A DNA stretch of 64,000 nt from Tamarix chinensis (GCA_030549775.1 CM060174.1:19345193-19409192), one strand, 5' to 3'. Positions 51,398 to 63,660 are shown, numbered from the stretch's first letter. Notes: a model not told the origin generated them from the letters alone. Numbers and translations: made by a program.

Positions 51398-52360
51398 TGT
51401 TTTAGAAGAATGACCGCTTTCGATTAACTTTTATGTTTTCACCTTAAGTAGATTTTTGGTTTCTAGCAAGAGTTTTTATCCATATGTACCGGGTTTCTAC
51501 CCAAGCGGGCATATTGAGGCTAGGGATTAGACAAATATTGCCCAGGGTGTGATTGGTGTAGCGGAACAAGGGAGGGTTCATTATAGTAAGACATATGCTC
51601 ATATTGCAGCAGCAGATAATGAATCAGTAGCATGGATATGCCTCATCTTTGTCATCTTCGTCTATGCTGGCGCTATCAACTGGTTGATGCCATTTTTTTC
51701 ACCTTTACATAGTAGTTGTTGCTGCTACTGTATCCTTGTATATTTGTTATTATGGCATGACACTGAACCGTGCTTAAACAAAGCTTTCAGGCAGGTGTGG
51801 CAGAAACAATCCGCTCTTAGCTCAGAGTAACGGGATTTATACCTGAATGTTGTGGTGTTCATATAATTGTGTTCTCGGAGTAATTTGCTTCTAGGGTGCT
51901 TGGTATCGCCGCTGGATCTTGGTAGCATGACGCCTTAGAGAGAAGCAAGGCACAAAAAGGCAAGCACAGTGGATGATTGATAATTCAAGTCTCTGAAAAG
52001 TAACTTGTCCGAGGCTTACGAATAAGGATGCCATTGGTTCCCGTCATTTTTGAGCACTGCAAATTTTTTTAACATATAGTGGCCGCGAACTTTCGTGTTA
52101 TGGCCATTTAGTTTCTATTCTCTTGTTTGCTTACTAGGGCTTACAGATTCCAAAATAGGTTAGAGAGCTCAACAACCGTCTATACAAGTTATCTAAAGCT
52201 ATACAGGTCACCACAACGAGAATTAAAAAGAACCCAACAAAGATCTCACTTCTTTCCTTTTTTTGTTTTTTTTTTGTGGGTTAGAACGAACTCGCTTCTT
52301 GTGTTGGAAATGGGGCAGGTCTGCGCCCATTAAGTTTCGGTTGCATAACATTTGGGTTTC
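51398..52360 (+). other. 3' UTR and intergenic spacer after CYP20-2
   Basis: The region directly after the stop should be the 3' UTR. I found no unambiguous polyadenylation signal. A 93-codon open frame at 51549-51830 has no family I recognise. The spacer ends where the Tekay-like LTR begins (52361). Confidence 0.45.
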
Positions 52361-53376
52361 TGAAATGCCCCGAAAATTTCTAATTTTATAAATTATATTT
52401 AAATGAGGTTTTATTAGAAAAGTTATCTAAATAAATTATTTTCATTAAAAAAAAAAGATATTTAATTAGGAAAAATAAAGAAGGAATTTATTAGTATTCT
52501 AATTAGGAAGAATTTGGGTATTTTAGCTAATCAAGCATTTTATTTTAAAAATTTATTAAATAAATTATTTTCATTAAAATAAAAGGAGAAAATAGTTTCA
52601 AATTAATATTAATTTTATAAATAATTTAATTAGAGAAAATTAGGATATTATGCTAATTAAAAAGGAATTTATGGAAAATCTTTCAAAAATCCTTATTTAG
52701 CCTAAAAAGTGATTTAAATATTATTTTATGTAAATATTATTATTTTTAAATATATCAAATATTTTAATTAATTTAAATACCCAATATTATTATTTTTCCT
52801 TTTCCTCTTTTTCCTTTTTCCTTCTTTCCTTCCTCCCCTCCCCCGAATTGGGCCTGACGCGGCCCAATTTCCTTCTCTCTTTTCTTCCCCTGCCGCGGCC
52901 CACTTCCGTTGTTTCTTTTATTTTTACTTCGGCATCCAGAGCTCTGCGTTTCGTCCCTTTTATCCCTTAAATGCGTCGTTCCACTTAACTCCCACCTCCC
53001 TCGCGCCCGACCGCCCGGCCTGCCTCCTTTTTCTTTCTTTTCTTTCCTCGCGAACCGCCCGGTCCAGTCCCCTTCTTCCTCCCCCAACCCCTCGCACCTG
53101 CCAGCCCGACGCACCTGCAACTCCCCACCGAAAATGGCGGCACCGGCTACGAGAGGTCTGACCGGCCGAGTCACCTCTCTTTTTCTTCCTCTCAGCTCGC
53201 ACATTAGCTTGGCGTAATCAATTACCCCTAACTCCCGCTCATTCTCTCTCTCTGGCTTCGCGAAGGTTCGACCCGACCCAAGCTTAGGTCGGTCGATTTC
53301 TGTCACCGGCCGCCAAAACCATAGCAAGGAATGTCATCTACGCGACCCCCAAAACCCTAATAGCCCTTCTAAAATC

Positions 53377-53384
53377 TATATATA
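53377..53384 (+). promoter_or_regulatory. TATA box of LTR C
   Basis: CTATATATAGCC follows a GC/CT-rich stretch at about 1 kb into the LTR; the 3' LTR has the same site near 62574. If used, more than 3 kb of the LTR would be transcribed as leader (R-U5). Confidence 0.55.
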
Positions 53385-54079
53385 GCCTGGTTGTGAGTGT
53401 GGTCGGGACTTCTTCCTTCCGAAACCCTAAGTAAGAATCGCCCACCACCGTGACTTCAGACGTATATTCCGACGCCTATAGCCAACCCCAACGCCGCCAC
53501 CACATCTCAAATTCTTCGTTGCAATTTCCTCTAGCTAACCATACCATTTTCAAACATCGATTCTTCTTGCACGGGCGTCCATAACCGTGCAAAGTTTGCT
53601 TCTCACCTCGCCCAAAATCTTGACCCCGAGACCTTAAACCACCGCTCTCCGCCACTAACGCCACTTCTGCCACCCTATAAACCACTCAAAATCTTCTACT
53701 AAGTATCCTCCATCGAACCATAAGCTTAGTTTATTTTTCTCCTTACCCCTTACCTCTTTGTCTTCATTTTTACCTCTCTTAGATCCATTTTCCGGCCACC
53801 TCCGGGAACCACCGCCATTTCCACCTACACCCTCTGACTCAAGGTGATGTCATAGACATTTTAAGTACTTATTTTCGATTTATTTATAATTATCCTAATT
53901 TTAGCAAAATTTTAGCATTAATTCAACTTTTATTATTATTATTATAATTATTTATATTAGTAATATTGACTGCAATTTTATTTCTAAATTTTGTTGACAG
54001 GTCAGGGAGTATTATTGAGTAAGATATATCATTCATCTCGGCCTTTACTTATTTAATCTAATTTTTGCATGTTTAATGT

Positions 54080-54114
<35 letters not shown>

Positions 54115-54435
54115 GTGTAATTATTTAGTTAATATTGTAATTATTTCAGGAGGATTATAAACCTAAAATTTTAACTAAGTCACGCACTTTTGCTTTTTAC
54201 AACTATTATTAACATTTTTAACATTTTTTTTCTAATTATAATATCATTATTATTATATTTATTAACTTTATATTATAAGTATATATAATATTAATATCAT
54301 TATTACATTTTTGAATGGTGTAATTATTAAATGGGTTGATTTTGAAAGCCACATTGTAATTTTAAGAATTTTGGTAGTATTAATATTAATATTCTCTAAT
54401 AAAAGTGTTATTAATAATGTTTTATTATTATTGTC

Positions 54436-54436
54436 A

Positions 54437-54467
<31 letters not shown>

Positions 54468-54495
54468 TATTACCCTTATTGTTATTATTATTATT
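54436..54495 (+). repeat. ATT microsatellite in LTR C
   Basis: A long TTA/ATT run with a few interruptions. The 3' LTR copy at about 63630-63690 differs slightly in length, as expected for a microsatellite. Confidence 0.8.
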
Positions 54496-54691
54496 TTGGT
54501 GAAGGGTAGAAACCCTTGTATCACCACCCTTTCGAATGAAAACAATGATTTATTTGTACTTTAAGTAATATTTGTATAATTAATTAATTGTTGTATAGTA
54601 TTGTTTTAATTAAAAACAAAATCTTAGAATAATTTAGAGAATAATAAAATTTTATAAGGGAGCCTAATTCTAGTATACTTTTATTTAATAG

Positions 54692-54753
54692 GTGAACCTA
54701 GTCTAATCCCTCAAGAGGAATAGGAGCGTGCACCAAGACCGGTGTCGTATTAG
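54692..54753 (+). other. exon-like cassette in LTR C
   Basis: A 62 nt segment preceded by TTTTATTTAATAG and followed by GTAAGGGGTG. It contains GCACCAAGACCGGTGTC. Related cassettes lie at 6409-6471 (LTR A) and 9043-9095 (LTR B), with a copy at 63885-63946. Confidence 0.5.
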
Positions 54754-55499
54754 GTAAGGGGTGCTAAGGCCTTTTTGTGTGCTTATTTGTATAATGTGAT
54801 TCGCATGCTATGTATCATATGTCTATCATTATTATTTATGTTATATACGATGTGATATGGAGTCCACATATGATATTGGTTTGTTATATGGCATGGGTTT
54901 TACTTATATGTGATAATATGTGATTTGGCCTTAAGACATGCATGTTAGGGTTCTCACCGTGTTATTAATATTGCATGGTGTTAGGATTTCACGTGACGAT
55001 GTTAGAGTTGCATGGGAGTGTGGTGCGTTGCATGGTAAAATTAGGGTTTTGCATGGAAAGATGGTACGTTGCATGATAATATTAGGGTTGCATGGAAAGA
55101 TGGTACGTTGCGTGGCAGTATTAAGGTTGCATGGGGGGTGTGGTGTGTTGCATGGGAGTTAGGGTTTGCAGGGAAGGGTGACTTACATGGAATTAGGTTT
55201 TGTATGACATGGCATGACGTTGGGAGTTTGCCAAGATGATATGATTGAGGGTCCGCAAGGGAGTGCGGTATACATCGAGTTAAGGTTATGTAGGAATTAG
55301 GGTTGCATGGAAATCGGGTTTACGTGGAGTTTAGACTTACATGAAGTCAGGGTTTGTATGGGAGCTAGGGCATGCATGGGAGGATGATTTACGCAGAGTT
55401 CGGGTTTCATGGTAATTAGGGCTATTGTAGTATGGGGTTACGTCACTGGATGTGCACGTCTTGGAACGAATATCCGAATAAGAGACATAAATTGTTAAT

Positions 55500-55916
55500 A
55501 ACGTAAAGTGGAAGATATTGAGACGGGACCAGCCGATCCACCGGTTAGTAATAGTGGTTAGGGTTTTACCCTATTGCGACCGATCCACCGGTAATAATAG
55601 TGGTTAGGGTTTTACCCTATTGTGACCGATCCACCGGTAATAATAGTGGTTAGGACATGATGTCCTATTGTGACCGGCCCACCGGTTATAATAGTGGGGG
55701 ATCCCGATCTCAATAAAAATAAACCAGGGTTTTGCTAAGCCAAATAAAAGACACTAATTACTTACAGTGGAACACCATGCGAGGAGGAACCGAACCGATC
55801 CACCGGTTAGAAATAGTGGTTAGGGTTTGACCCTATTGTGACCGATCCACCGGGAATAATAGTGGTTAGGGCATGATGCCCTATTGTGACCGGCCCACCG
55901 GTTATAATAGTGGGGT
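55500..55916 (+). repeat. U5 hairpin-repeat module of LTR C
   Basis: Seven units beginning about 55533, 55580, 55626, 55674, 55795, 55842 and 55890, in blocks of four and three. The pattern is CCGATCCACCGGTAATAATA, GTGG, then a variable hairpin such as TAGGGTTTTACCCTA or TAGGACATGATGTCCTA. Each block ends with a CCGGCCCACCGGTTATAATA unit and GTGGGG, and the second is led by GACACTAATTACTTACAGTG. Confidence 0.8.
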
Positions 55917-56122
55917 GTTCCTATGCTCGCATGGATTGATAAAAGGTAGAGTGTGAATCGAATTCTGATAAAAGATTAATTAAGAAATTAATCTGGATTA
56001 TTGGGCCTTGTACTTTTACCCAAATTGTTCATATGCCTTTATGTGTTATGTTGGATTATGTCGTTTATTATTTTGTATGGATTATGTGTTTATGTGTTGG
56101 CCTTAGTGCTCGGTTACCTTAC

Positions 56123-56178
56123 TCAGTACGTAGCGTACTGATCACCCGTTTCATGGGTGCTGCTCATTCCCACGAGTA
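56123..56178 (+). other. triple-hairpin block of LTR C
   Basis: CAGTACGTAGCGTACTG (7 bp stem), CACCCGTTTCATGGGTG (5 bp stem) and CTCATTCCCACGAG stem-loops follow one another. LTR A has the same order at 8160-8225, and LTR B a diverged version at about 22755-22805. Confidence 0.6.
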
Positions 56179-56498
56179 GAGGGCCCAACTGATTTGGTGC
56201 AGGTAGGAGATGTTTACTTTGATGCAATTGATATCCATGGGTCATCAGGTGGGGCCGAGTGATGATTGGGCCGAATCCGTATCAGAGTGGCGTGGCCGGA
56301 CTTCCATTGAGATTTTCCTTCCTATTTCATTATTTATGTTAAGCACTTCCAAATAAATTTATGTTCGGAGATATCTCTCTTTTCCTTGAAAAACTAACTT
56401 TCGTAGTTTGGATTGAATAAGGACTTGTACGTGTTTAATTTTCGTATTTATGAATTTGAACTTTTATTAATTTTTATGGGTTGTTATCTTAGCCTTAG

Positions 56499-56550
56499 CA
56501 CTTAGTATTGGAACGGTTTGAGAAAACCGGTCTGGTACTAAGTGTGGCGG
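56499..56550 (+). other. PBS-proximal hairpin of LTR C
   Basis: CACTTAGTATTGGAACGGTT pairs with AACCGGTCTGGTACTAAGTG, leaving a small loop, about 95 bp before the LTR end. D1 (9512-9556) and D2 (about 17095-17150) have the equivalent structure. Confidence 0.65.
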
Positions 56551-56646
56551 TAACATTTCCAAAATTCACAGGTCTTAAGTATTTCTGTTTTAATTGCTTC
56601 CGCTTTTCAAAAAAAAAAATGAAGTGAATTTTGGGGTGTTACAAGT

Positions 56647-56658
56647 TGGTATCAAAGC
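56647..56658 (+). other. primer-binding site, Met tRNA type with one mismatch
   Basis: TGGTATCAAAGC starts three bases after the LTR end and differs by one base from the standard TGGTATCAGAGC. Confidence 0.75.
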
Positions 56659-56916
56659 GGTTGATCCTGTTGACCACGCTTGTTTTTGAAAATAAAATTT
56701 ATTTTTGGAAGTTGCTATTGAAATTTTGAAAAAAAAAAAATATATATATATATATTTTTTTGCCTTAAGTGAAAATCTTTCTGTTTTAAAAGTTTTGGAG
56801 CCCGGCCACGGTGAGAAGTACCAGGGTAGATTAGGGTTTTCCCTAAGAATTAGAAATCTTATTGATAATTTCGAACCTGTGGGTTTGTTTCTAAGTGTTT
56901 ATTTTTGTGTAGCGAG

Positions 56917-59900
56917 ATGGCAAGCAACGGGAGAATTCAACGTTTGGAGGATGCCGTCACCGCCTTCCTAGAGTTCACACAACACGCTCAAAACGTTGAG
57001 GAAGATTGGCTTGGAAGGGTTACCCGACATCACCCTCCGACGTATTCCGGGGAGGAGAATCCAGTGGTTTTAGAAGGGTGGATCCGTGATATGGATCGCA
57101 CCTTTGAGGCCGTGAATTGTCCCCTCAACCGATGGTCCAACATTGCAGCATTCTTCCTCCGGGGCGTAGCAGACGCCTGGTGGGAGGATTTTAGTGCCAA
57201 AGAAGGTCCTCCAGCTACCTGGGAGGAATTTAAGACCGCCCTTCGTACCAGATTCTATCCCGAGAGCCTCAGGAGGGATAAGCTCCGGGAGTTCATGCAG
57301 CTGACACAAGGGCCAATGTCAGTTCGTCAGTACTACGCCAAGTTCACTGAGTTGCTCCGGTTTGCCCCAGGGATTGCCGCCAACGAATCTACGATGGTCT
57401 TCCAGTTTGAGCAGGGACTAAATTTTAGCATCCGCCGTATGATGGGTGCCGTGACGTTCAAAGATCTAGCATCCTTGTATGAAAGTGCTTGCGTGGCTGA
57501 CACACTAGTCCATGAGCAGTCAGCCATCTTGGGTAAGAGGAAGCCTGAGAGTCAGAGTTCTGGGAATAGGACCCATCCCAGGTATGGAGAGTCTAGGAGG
57601 CCACCACCGAGGGATAACGGGAGCCAAGGACCCCCAAGAGGTCCAGTATGCAGGAAGTGTGGCCGGGTCCATCCAGGAAGAAATTGTGCCGGCAGGTTAA
57701 TAAATTGTTTAAACTGTGGGAAGTTGGGTCACAAGGCAATGGAGTGTTGGAGGCCACCTAAATTTCAGCATAATCAGAACAGATCATCTCAGCAGGGAGG
57801 AGCTCTCATGCCTCAGCAGCAGGCCTATCAGCAGTACCGTCAGAACTCATCCCAACAACACTATCAGAGAGCACCTGCTCCACCCGGTGCCCCAGCTCGA
57901 GAGACAGGGGGAAGACCGCAGGGATCTAGGCCTTATCCTCAAAAGGGAGGTCAGTCAGGAGGGCGCCTGAACGTTATTAGTCAGGCAGAGGCAGACCGAC
58001 AGCTGGATGTTGTTACTGGTATGTTCACCATCTATTCATTACCAGCCTATGTTCTGTTTGATTCCGGTGCTACGTTGTCTTTCATTTCCTCTGCATTTGT
58101 TGCTAAGGCTGGATTGTCACCATCTACTAGAGTAGAGCTATCTGTTATGCTTCCGTCGGGTGACAGGATGGAATGTAGTCGGAGGTTTTCCGACGTGGCC
58201 TTAGATATAGGAGGGGTAGACTTCCTAGTAGACCTAATTGGGATGGACTTGAGAGACTTCGACGTGATTTTGGGCATGGATATGTTGGGGAAGTACAAAG
58301 CGGTTATCGATTGTGCCCAGGAGCGGGTGATTTTGCGAGGCCCGAATGGAACAAGGGTTTCTTACCGGAAGACTCAGCCTGAGCCAACCACTAAGGTGGT
58401 GTCAGCGGTCACATTGCACACTTTGATCCAGAAAGAGTATCCCTTATATTTATGCAGTGTGCAGGAGCTCAACAAGGATTTGGCGGCATTGGATAGTATT
58501 CCAATAGTTAAAGAATTTCCGGACGTGTTTCCTGAAGAAATACCAGGTATGCCTCCAGTTCGGGAAATTGACTTCAAGATCGAGTTAGTGCCAGGAGCTG
58601 AGCCCGTTTCCAAGGCTCCTTACAGAATGGCACCAGTTGAGTTGAAAGAATTGAAGGCCCAATTGGAGGAACTCTTAGAGCACGGGTATATCCGGCCTAG
58701 TGTATCGCCATGGGGAGCACCGGTTTTATTTGTGAAGAAGAAGGATGGTAGTCTCCGTCTCTGCATTGACTACCGGGGGTTGAATCAATTGACGATAAAG
58801 AACCGGTATCCACTCCCGAGAATAGACGATCTATTTGACCAACTGAAGGGTGCTACGGTGTTTTCCAAGATCGATTTGAGGTCCGGGTATCATCAGTTGA
58901 GGATAGCTGATGCTGACATCATGAAGACTGCATTCCGGACCCGATATGGGCATTATGAATTTACAGTGATGCCATTTGGACTCACAAATGCTCCTGCAGT
59001 ATTCATGGATCTAATGACGAGGATATTCAAACCTTTCCTCGATCAATTTGTGGTGGTATTTATAGACGATATTTTGGTGTATTCCCGGGGAAATGAGGAA
59101 CACGAACAGCATCTACGCACCATTTTGATGACATTGAGAGAACATCACCTATATGCTAAGTTATCGAAGTGCGGGTTCTGGCTCCAGGAAGTAGCTTTCC
59201 TTGGTCACATTGTATCGGCTAAGGGGGTGGCTGTGGACCCCGCTAAAATTGTGGCCATCACGGAGTGGAAGCCTCCTACAAATATATCGGAGATTCGGAG
59301 TTTTCTGGGTTTGGCTGGATATTACAGACGATTTGTACAGAATTTTTCCAAAATAGCGAGACCATTGACTAATCTCTTGAAGAAGACTACGAAGTTTCAG
59401 TGGGATGAGGCGTGTGAAGAGGCTTTTCAAGAGTTGAAGAAGAGGTTGACCACTGCACCGGTGTTGACTTTACCCGAGGGTACTGAAGAGTTCGAGGTTT
59501 ACAGCGATGCATCCAAGCATGGGTTGGGATGCGTGTTAATGCAGAAGGGTAAAGTGGTAGCTTATGCCTCACGACAGTTGAAGAAACATGAGCAAAATTA
59601 TCCCACACATGATCTCGAGTTAGCTGCTGTGGTGTTTGCCTTGAAGATTTGGAGGCATTATCTATACGGGGCGAAGTGTAAATTCTTTACGGACCACAAA
59701 AGCCTCAAGTATATCTTCACTTAGAAGGAGCTCAACTTGAGGCAGAGAAGATGGTTGGAGGTGGTAAAGGACTATGATATTGAGTTGACCTACCATGAGG
59801 GTAAGGCCAACGTGGTTGCTGATGCTCTAAGTAGGAAGAATGCACATTCCACACTGTGTTGTGTGGTTGCTGATCGGACAATAAGAGAGTTATCAGATCT

Positions 59901-61404
59901 GGAGATTGAGATGATTCAGCAGGGAAACCTCGAAGCCCGTATGAATGCCTTGACGCTTACTCCAACTATATTTGAAGAGATCCGAGCTGGCCAGGTTGGA
60001 GATGTTAAGTTGGAAAGGATCCGACAGAAGATGCGAGAAGGCAAGGCGGAAGGATTCAAAGTCCATGATGATGGAAGTATTCGATTCAGGGGCCGTTGGT
60101 GTGTGCCCCAGAGTTGTCCCGACCTCAAGCGTCGTATTATGGAAGAGGGACATCAAACTCCCTATTCGGTTCACCCAGGAGGATCGAAGTTATATAAGGA
60201 TCTCAAGAAGGTGTACTGGTGGCCCCGTATGAAGCGAGAAGTAGCTGAGTTTGTATCCCGGTGTCTTGTGTGTCAGAAGGTCAAGATTGAACACCGGAGA
60301 CCAACGGGATTACTTCAGTCTTTAGAGGTACCAAGATGGAAATGGGATTCCATTTCTATGGACTTTGTGAGTGGTCTACCGAGGACCAGGAGCGGCTGTG
60401 ATACTATCTGGGTTATTGTTGATAGATTAACCAAGTCGGCCGTGTTCATTCCTATGAAGTCTACCTGGAGTATGGAGCAATTGGCAAATGCTTATATGAA
60501 GTTTGTGGTTAGCCGCCATGGAGTCCCGAAGGATATAGTTTCGGATCGAGATTCGAGGTTTCTCTCTCACTTTTGGGGGAAACTACAGGAAGTTTTAGGA
60601 ACCAAATTAAAGATGAGCACTGCTTTTCACCCTGCCACAGGTGGGCAGACAGAGCGGACCATTCAGACTCTGGAGGATATGTTGAGAGCATGTGTATTGG
60701 ACTTCCAGGGATGTTGGGAGGAGCGCTTGCATCTGGTGGAGTTCTCGTATAATAATAGTTATCACGCTAGTATTGGGATGGCTCCCTTTGAGGCATTGTA
60801 TGGGCGGAAGTGCAGAACTCCTTTGTGTTGGAGTGACATCAGTGAGACAATTGTGCTGGGACCAGAGATGATTGAAGATATGACTCAGCAGGTCAGACAA
60901 ATCCAGGATCGGATGAAAGCAGCTCAGAGCCGACAAAAGAGTTATGCTGATCAGAGGCGTAGGGATGGAGATTTTGAGCCTGGAGAAAGAGTAATGCTAA
61001 GGGTTTCGCCTACCAAGGGGGTGCAGAGGTTTGGAAGGAAAGGCAAGTTGAGCCCCAGATATATTGGGCCCTATGAGATATTGGAGCGAGTAGGTGAAGT
61101 TGCTTATAGATTGGCTCTTCCTCCGGAATTGGCACGAGTGCATAATGTGTTCCACATTTCTCAGCTGCGAAAGTATGTGGTTGATCCATCACATGTAATT
61201 CAACCAGATGAGGTCGAATTGGATGATTCCCTAACTTACGAGGAGCGACCAGTGCGGATTCTCGACACCAAATTAAGAAAGACTCGTACGAGTTCGGTGC
61301 CTCTAGTTAAAATCCTATGGAATCGACATGGGACTGAGGAAGCTACTTGGGAGACTGAAAAAGATATGCGAGAAACATATCCGGAACTTTTCGCTACAGG
61401 TTAG
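56917..61404 (+). pseudogene. gag-pol polyprotein of the Tekay-like chromovirus, broken by one TAG
   Basis: ATG 56917 ([17 protein letters not shown]) opens a frame of 1496 codons ending at TAG... TTAG 61404, interrupted only by TAG at 59722-59724 (codon 936). Domains: retrotransposon gag ([24 protein letters not shown]); two knuckles [13 protein letters not shown] and [14 protein letters not shown] (from codon 245); protease [11 protein letters not shown] (~381); RT with [11 protein letters not shown] (~712-722); RNase H with [11 protein letters not shown] (~861); the stop falls just after YIFT within RNase H; integrase zinc domain and catalytic region MDFVSG, SDRDSRFLSHFW, AFHPATGGQTE; chromodomain VKILWNRHGTEEATWETEKD near the end. 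Except for the stop all expected motifs are present. Role: capsid, protease, reverse transcription and chromatin-guided integration. Confidence 0.9.
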
Positions 61405-61544
61405 ATTTATTTTACTTATTATCTAGTTTGTCCCCAAGGGGGTAGTGGATTTAAATATAGTTAATAAGGCATTATTCTAGAAGTTAGAATACTTTAGCCC
61501 TAACCCTAGGCACTTCTGGAGACTTCGGGGGCGAAGTCTGTTTT

Positions 61545-61558
61545 TAAGGGGGTAGTGA
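61545..61558 (+). other. polypurine tract of the Tekay-like element
   Basis: TAAGGGGGTAGTGA directly before the 3' LTR. A GACTTCGGGGGCGAAGTC inverted repeat sits about 20 bp upstream, as it does (GACTTTGGGGACGAAGTC) before LTR B at 175-192. Confidence 0.75.
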
Positions 61559-63277
61559 TGAAATGCCCCGAAAATTTCTAATTTTATAAATTATATTTAA
61601 ATGAGGTTTTATTAGAAAAGTTATCTAAATAAATTATTTTCATTAAAAAAAAAGATATTTAATTAGGAAAAATAAAGAAGGAATTTATTAGTATTCTAAT
61701 TAGGAAGAATTTGGGTATTTTAGCTAATCAAGCATTTTATTTTGAAAATTTATTAAATAAATTATTTTCATTAAAATAAAAGGAGAAAATAGTTTCAAAT
61801 TAATATTAATTTTATAAATAATTTAATTAGAGAAAATTAGGATGTTATGCTAATTAAAAAGGAATTTATGGAAAATCTTTCAAAAATCCTTATTTAGCCT
61901 AAAAAGTGATTTAAATATTATTTTATGTAAATATTATTATTTTTAAATATATCAAATATTTTAATTAATTTAAATACCCAATATTATTATTTTTCCTTTT
62001 CCTCTTTTTCCTTTTTCCTTCTTTCCTTCCTCCCCTCCCCCGAATTGGGCCTGACGCGGCCCAATTTCCTTCTCTCTTTTCTTCCCCTGTCGCGGCCCAC
62101 TTCCGTTGTTTCTTTTATTTTTACTTCGGCATCCAGAGCTCTGCGTTTCGTCCCTTTTATCCCTTAAATGCGTCGTTCCACTTAACTCCCACCTCCCTCG
62201 CGCCCGACCGCTCGGCCTGCCTCCTTTTTCTTTCTTTTCTTTCCTCGCGAACCGCCCGGTCCAGTCCCCTTCTTCCTCCCCCAACCCCTCGCACCTGCCA
62301 GCCCGACGCACCTGCAACTCCCCGCCGAAAATGGCGGCACCGGCTACGAGAGGTCTGACCGGCCGAGTCACCTCTCTTTTTCTTCCTCTCAGCTCGCACA
62401 TTAGCTTGGCGTAATCAATTACCCCTAACTCCCGCTCATTCTCTCTCTCTGGCTTCGCGAAGGTTCGACCCGACCCAAGCTTAGGTCGGTCGATTTCTGT
62501 CACCGGCCGCCAAAACCATAGCAAGGAATGTCATCTACGCGACCCCCAAAACCCTAATAGCCCTTCTAAAATCTATATATAGCCTGGTTGTGAGTGTGGT
62601 CGGGACTTCTTCCTTCCGAAACCCTAAGTAAGAATCGCCCACCACCGTGACTTCAGACGTATATTCCGACGCCTATAGCCAACCCCAACGCCGCCACCAC
62701 ATCTCAAATTCTTCGTTGCAATTTCCTCTAGCTAACCATACCATTTTCAAACATCGATTCTTCTTGCACGGGCGTCCATAACCGTGCAAAGTTTGCTTCT
62801 CACCTCGCCCAAAATCTTGACCCCGAGACCTTAAACCACCGCTCTCCGCCACTAACGCCACTTCTGCCACCCTATAAACCACTCAAAATCTTCTACTAAG
62901 TATCCTCCATCGAACCATAAGCTTAGTTTATTTTTCTCCTTACCCCTTACCTCTTTGTCTTCATTTTTACCTCTCTTAGATCCATTTTCCGGCCACCTCC
63001 GGAACCACCGCCATTTCCACCTACACCCTCCGACTCAAGGTGATGTCATAGACATTTTAAGTACTTATTTTCGATTTATTTATAATTATCCTAATTTTAG
63101 CAAAATTTTAGCATTAATTCAACTTTTATTATTATTATTATAATTATTTATATTAGTAATATTGACTGCAATTTTATTTCTAAATTTTGTTGACAGGTCA
63201 GGGAGTATTATTGAGTAAGATATATCATTCATCTCGGCCTTTACTTATTTAATCTAATTTTTGCATGTTTAATGTTA

Positions 63278-63310
<33 letters not shown>

Positions 63311-63627
63311 GTGTAATTATTTAGTTAATATTGTAATTATTTCAGGAGGATTATAAACCTAAAATTTTAACTAAGTCACGCACTTTTGCTTTTTACAACT
63401 ATTATTAACATTTTTAACATTTTTTTTCTAATTATAATATCATTATTATTATATTTATTAACTTTATATTATAAGTATATATAATATTAATATCATTATT
63501 ACATTTTTGAATGGTGTAATTATTAAATGGGTTGATTTTGAAAGCCACATTGTAATTTTAAGAATTTTGGTAGTATTAATATTAATATTCTCTAATAAAA
63601 GTGTTATTAATAATGTTTTATTATTAT

Positions 63628-63660
<33 letters not shown>

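Larger units (their letters stand above)
52361..56643 (+). repeat. 5' LTR (LTR C), 4283 bp
   Basis: Starts TGAAATGCCCCGAAAATT and ends GGGGTGTTACA. Order: AT-rich start, CT-rich promoter (52790-53250), TATA box at 53377, a C-rich leader, microsatellites (54436-54495), an exon-like cassette (54692-54753), a GCATGG-rich stretch (54930-55400), the hairpin-repeat module (55500-55916), the triple hairpin (56123-56178) and a PBS-proximal hairpin (56499-56550). The 184-codon open frame on the reverse strand at 52773-53327 is antisense to the promoter region. Confidence 0.9.

Noticed and set aside
51549..51830. 93-codon open frame after the cyclophilin gene
   Set aside because: No recognisable family, Cys/Tyr-rich end and no supporting signals; may be part of the 3' UTR.
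52773..53327. 184-codon reverse open frame, repeated at 61970-62524
   Set aside because: It is antisense to the LTR promoter/leader, Arg/Gly/Lys-rich from composition, and duplicated only because it is in both LTRs.
55540..55640. TTAGGGTTTTACCC resembling plant telomere repeat (TTTAGGG)
   Set aside because: It occurs once per 47 bp unit as one arm plus loop of a hairpin, and is replaced by unrelated paired stems in other units.
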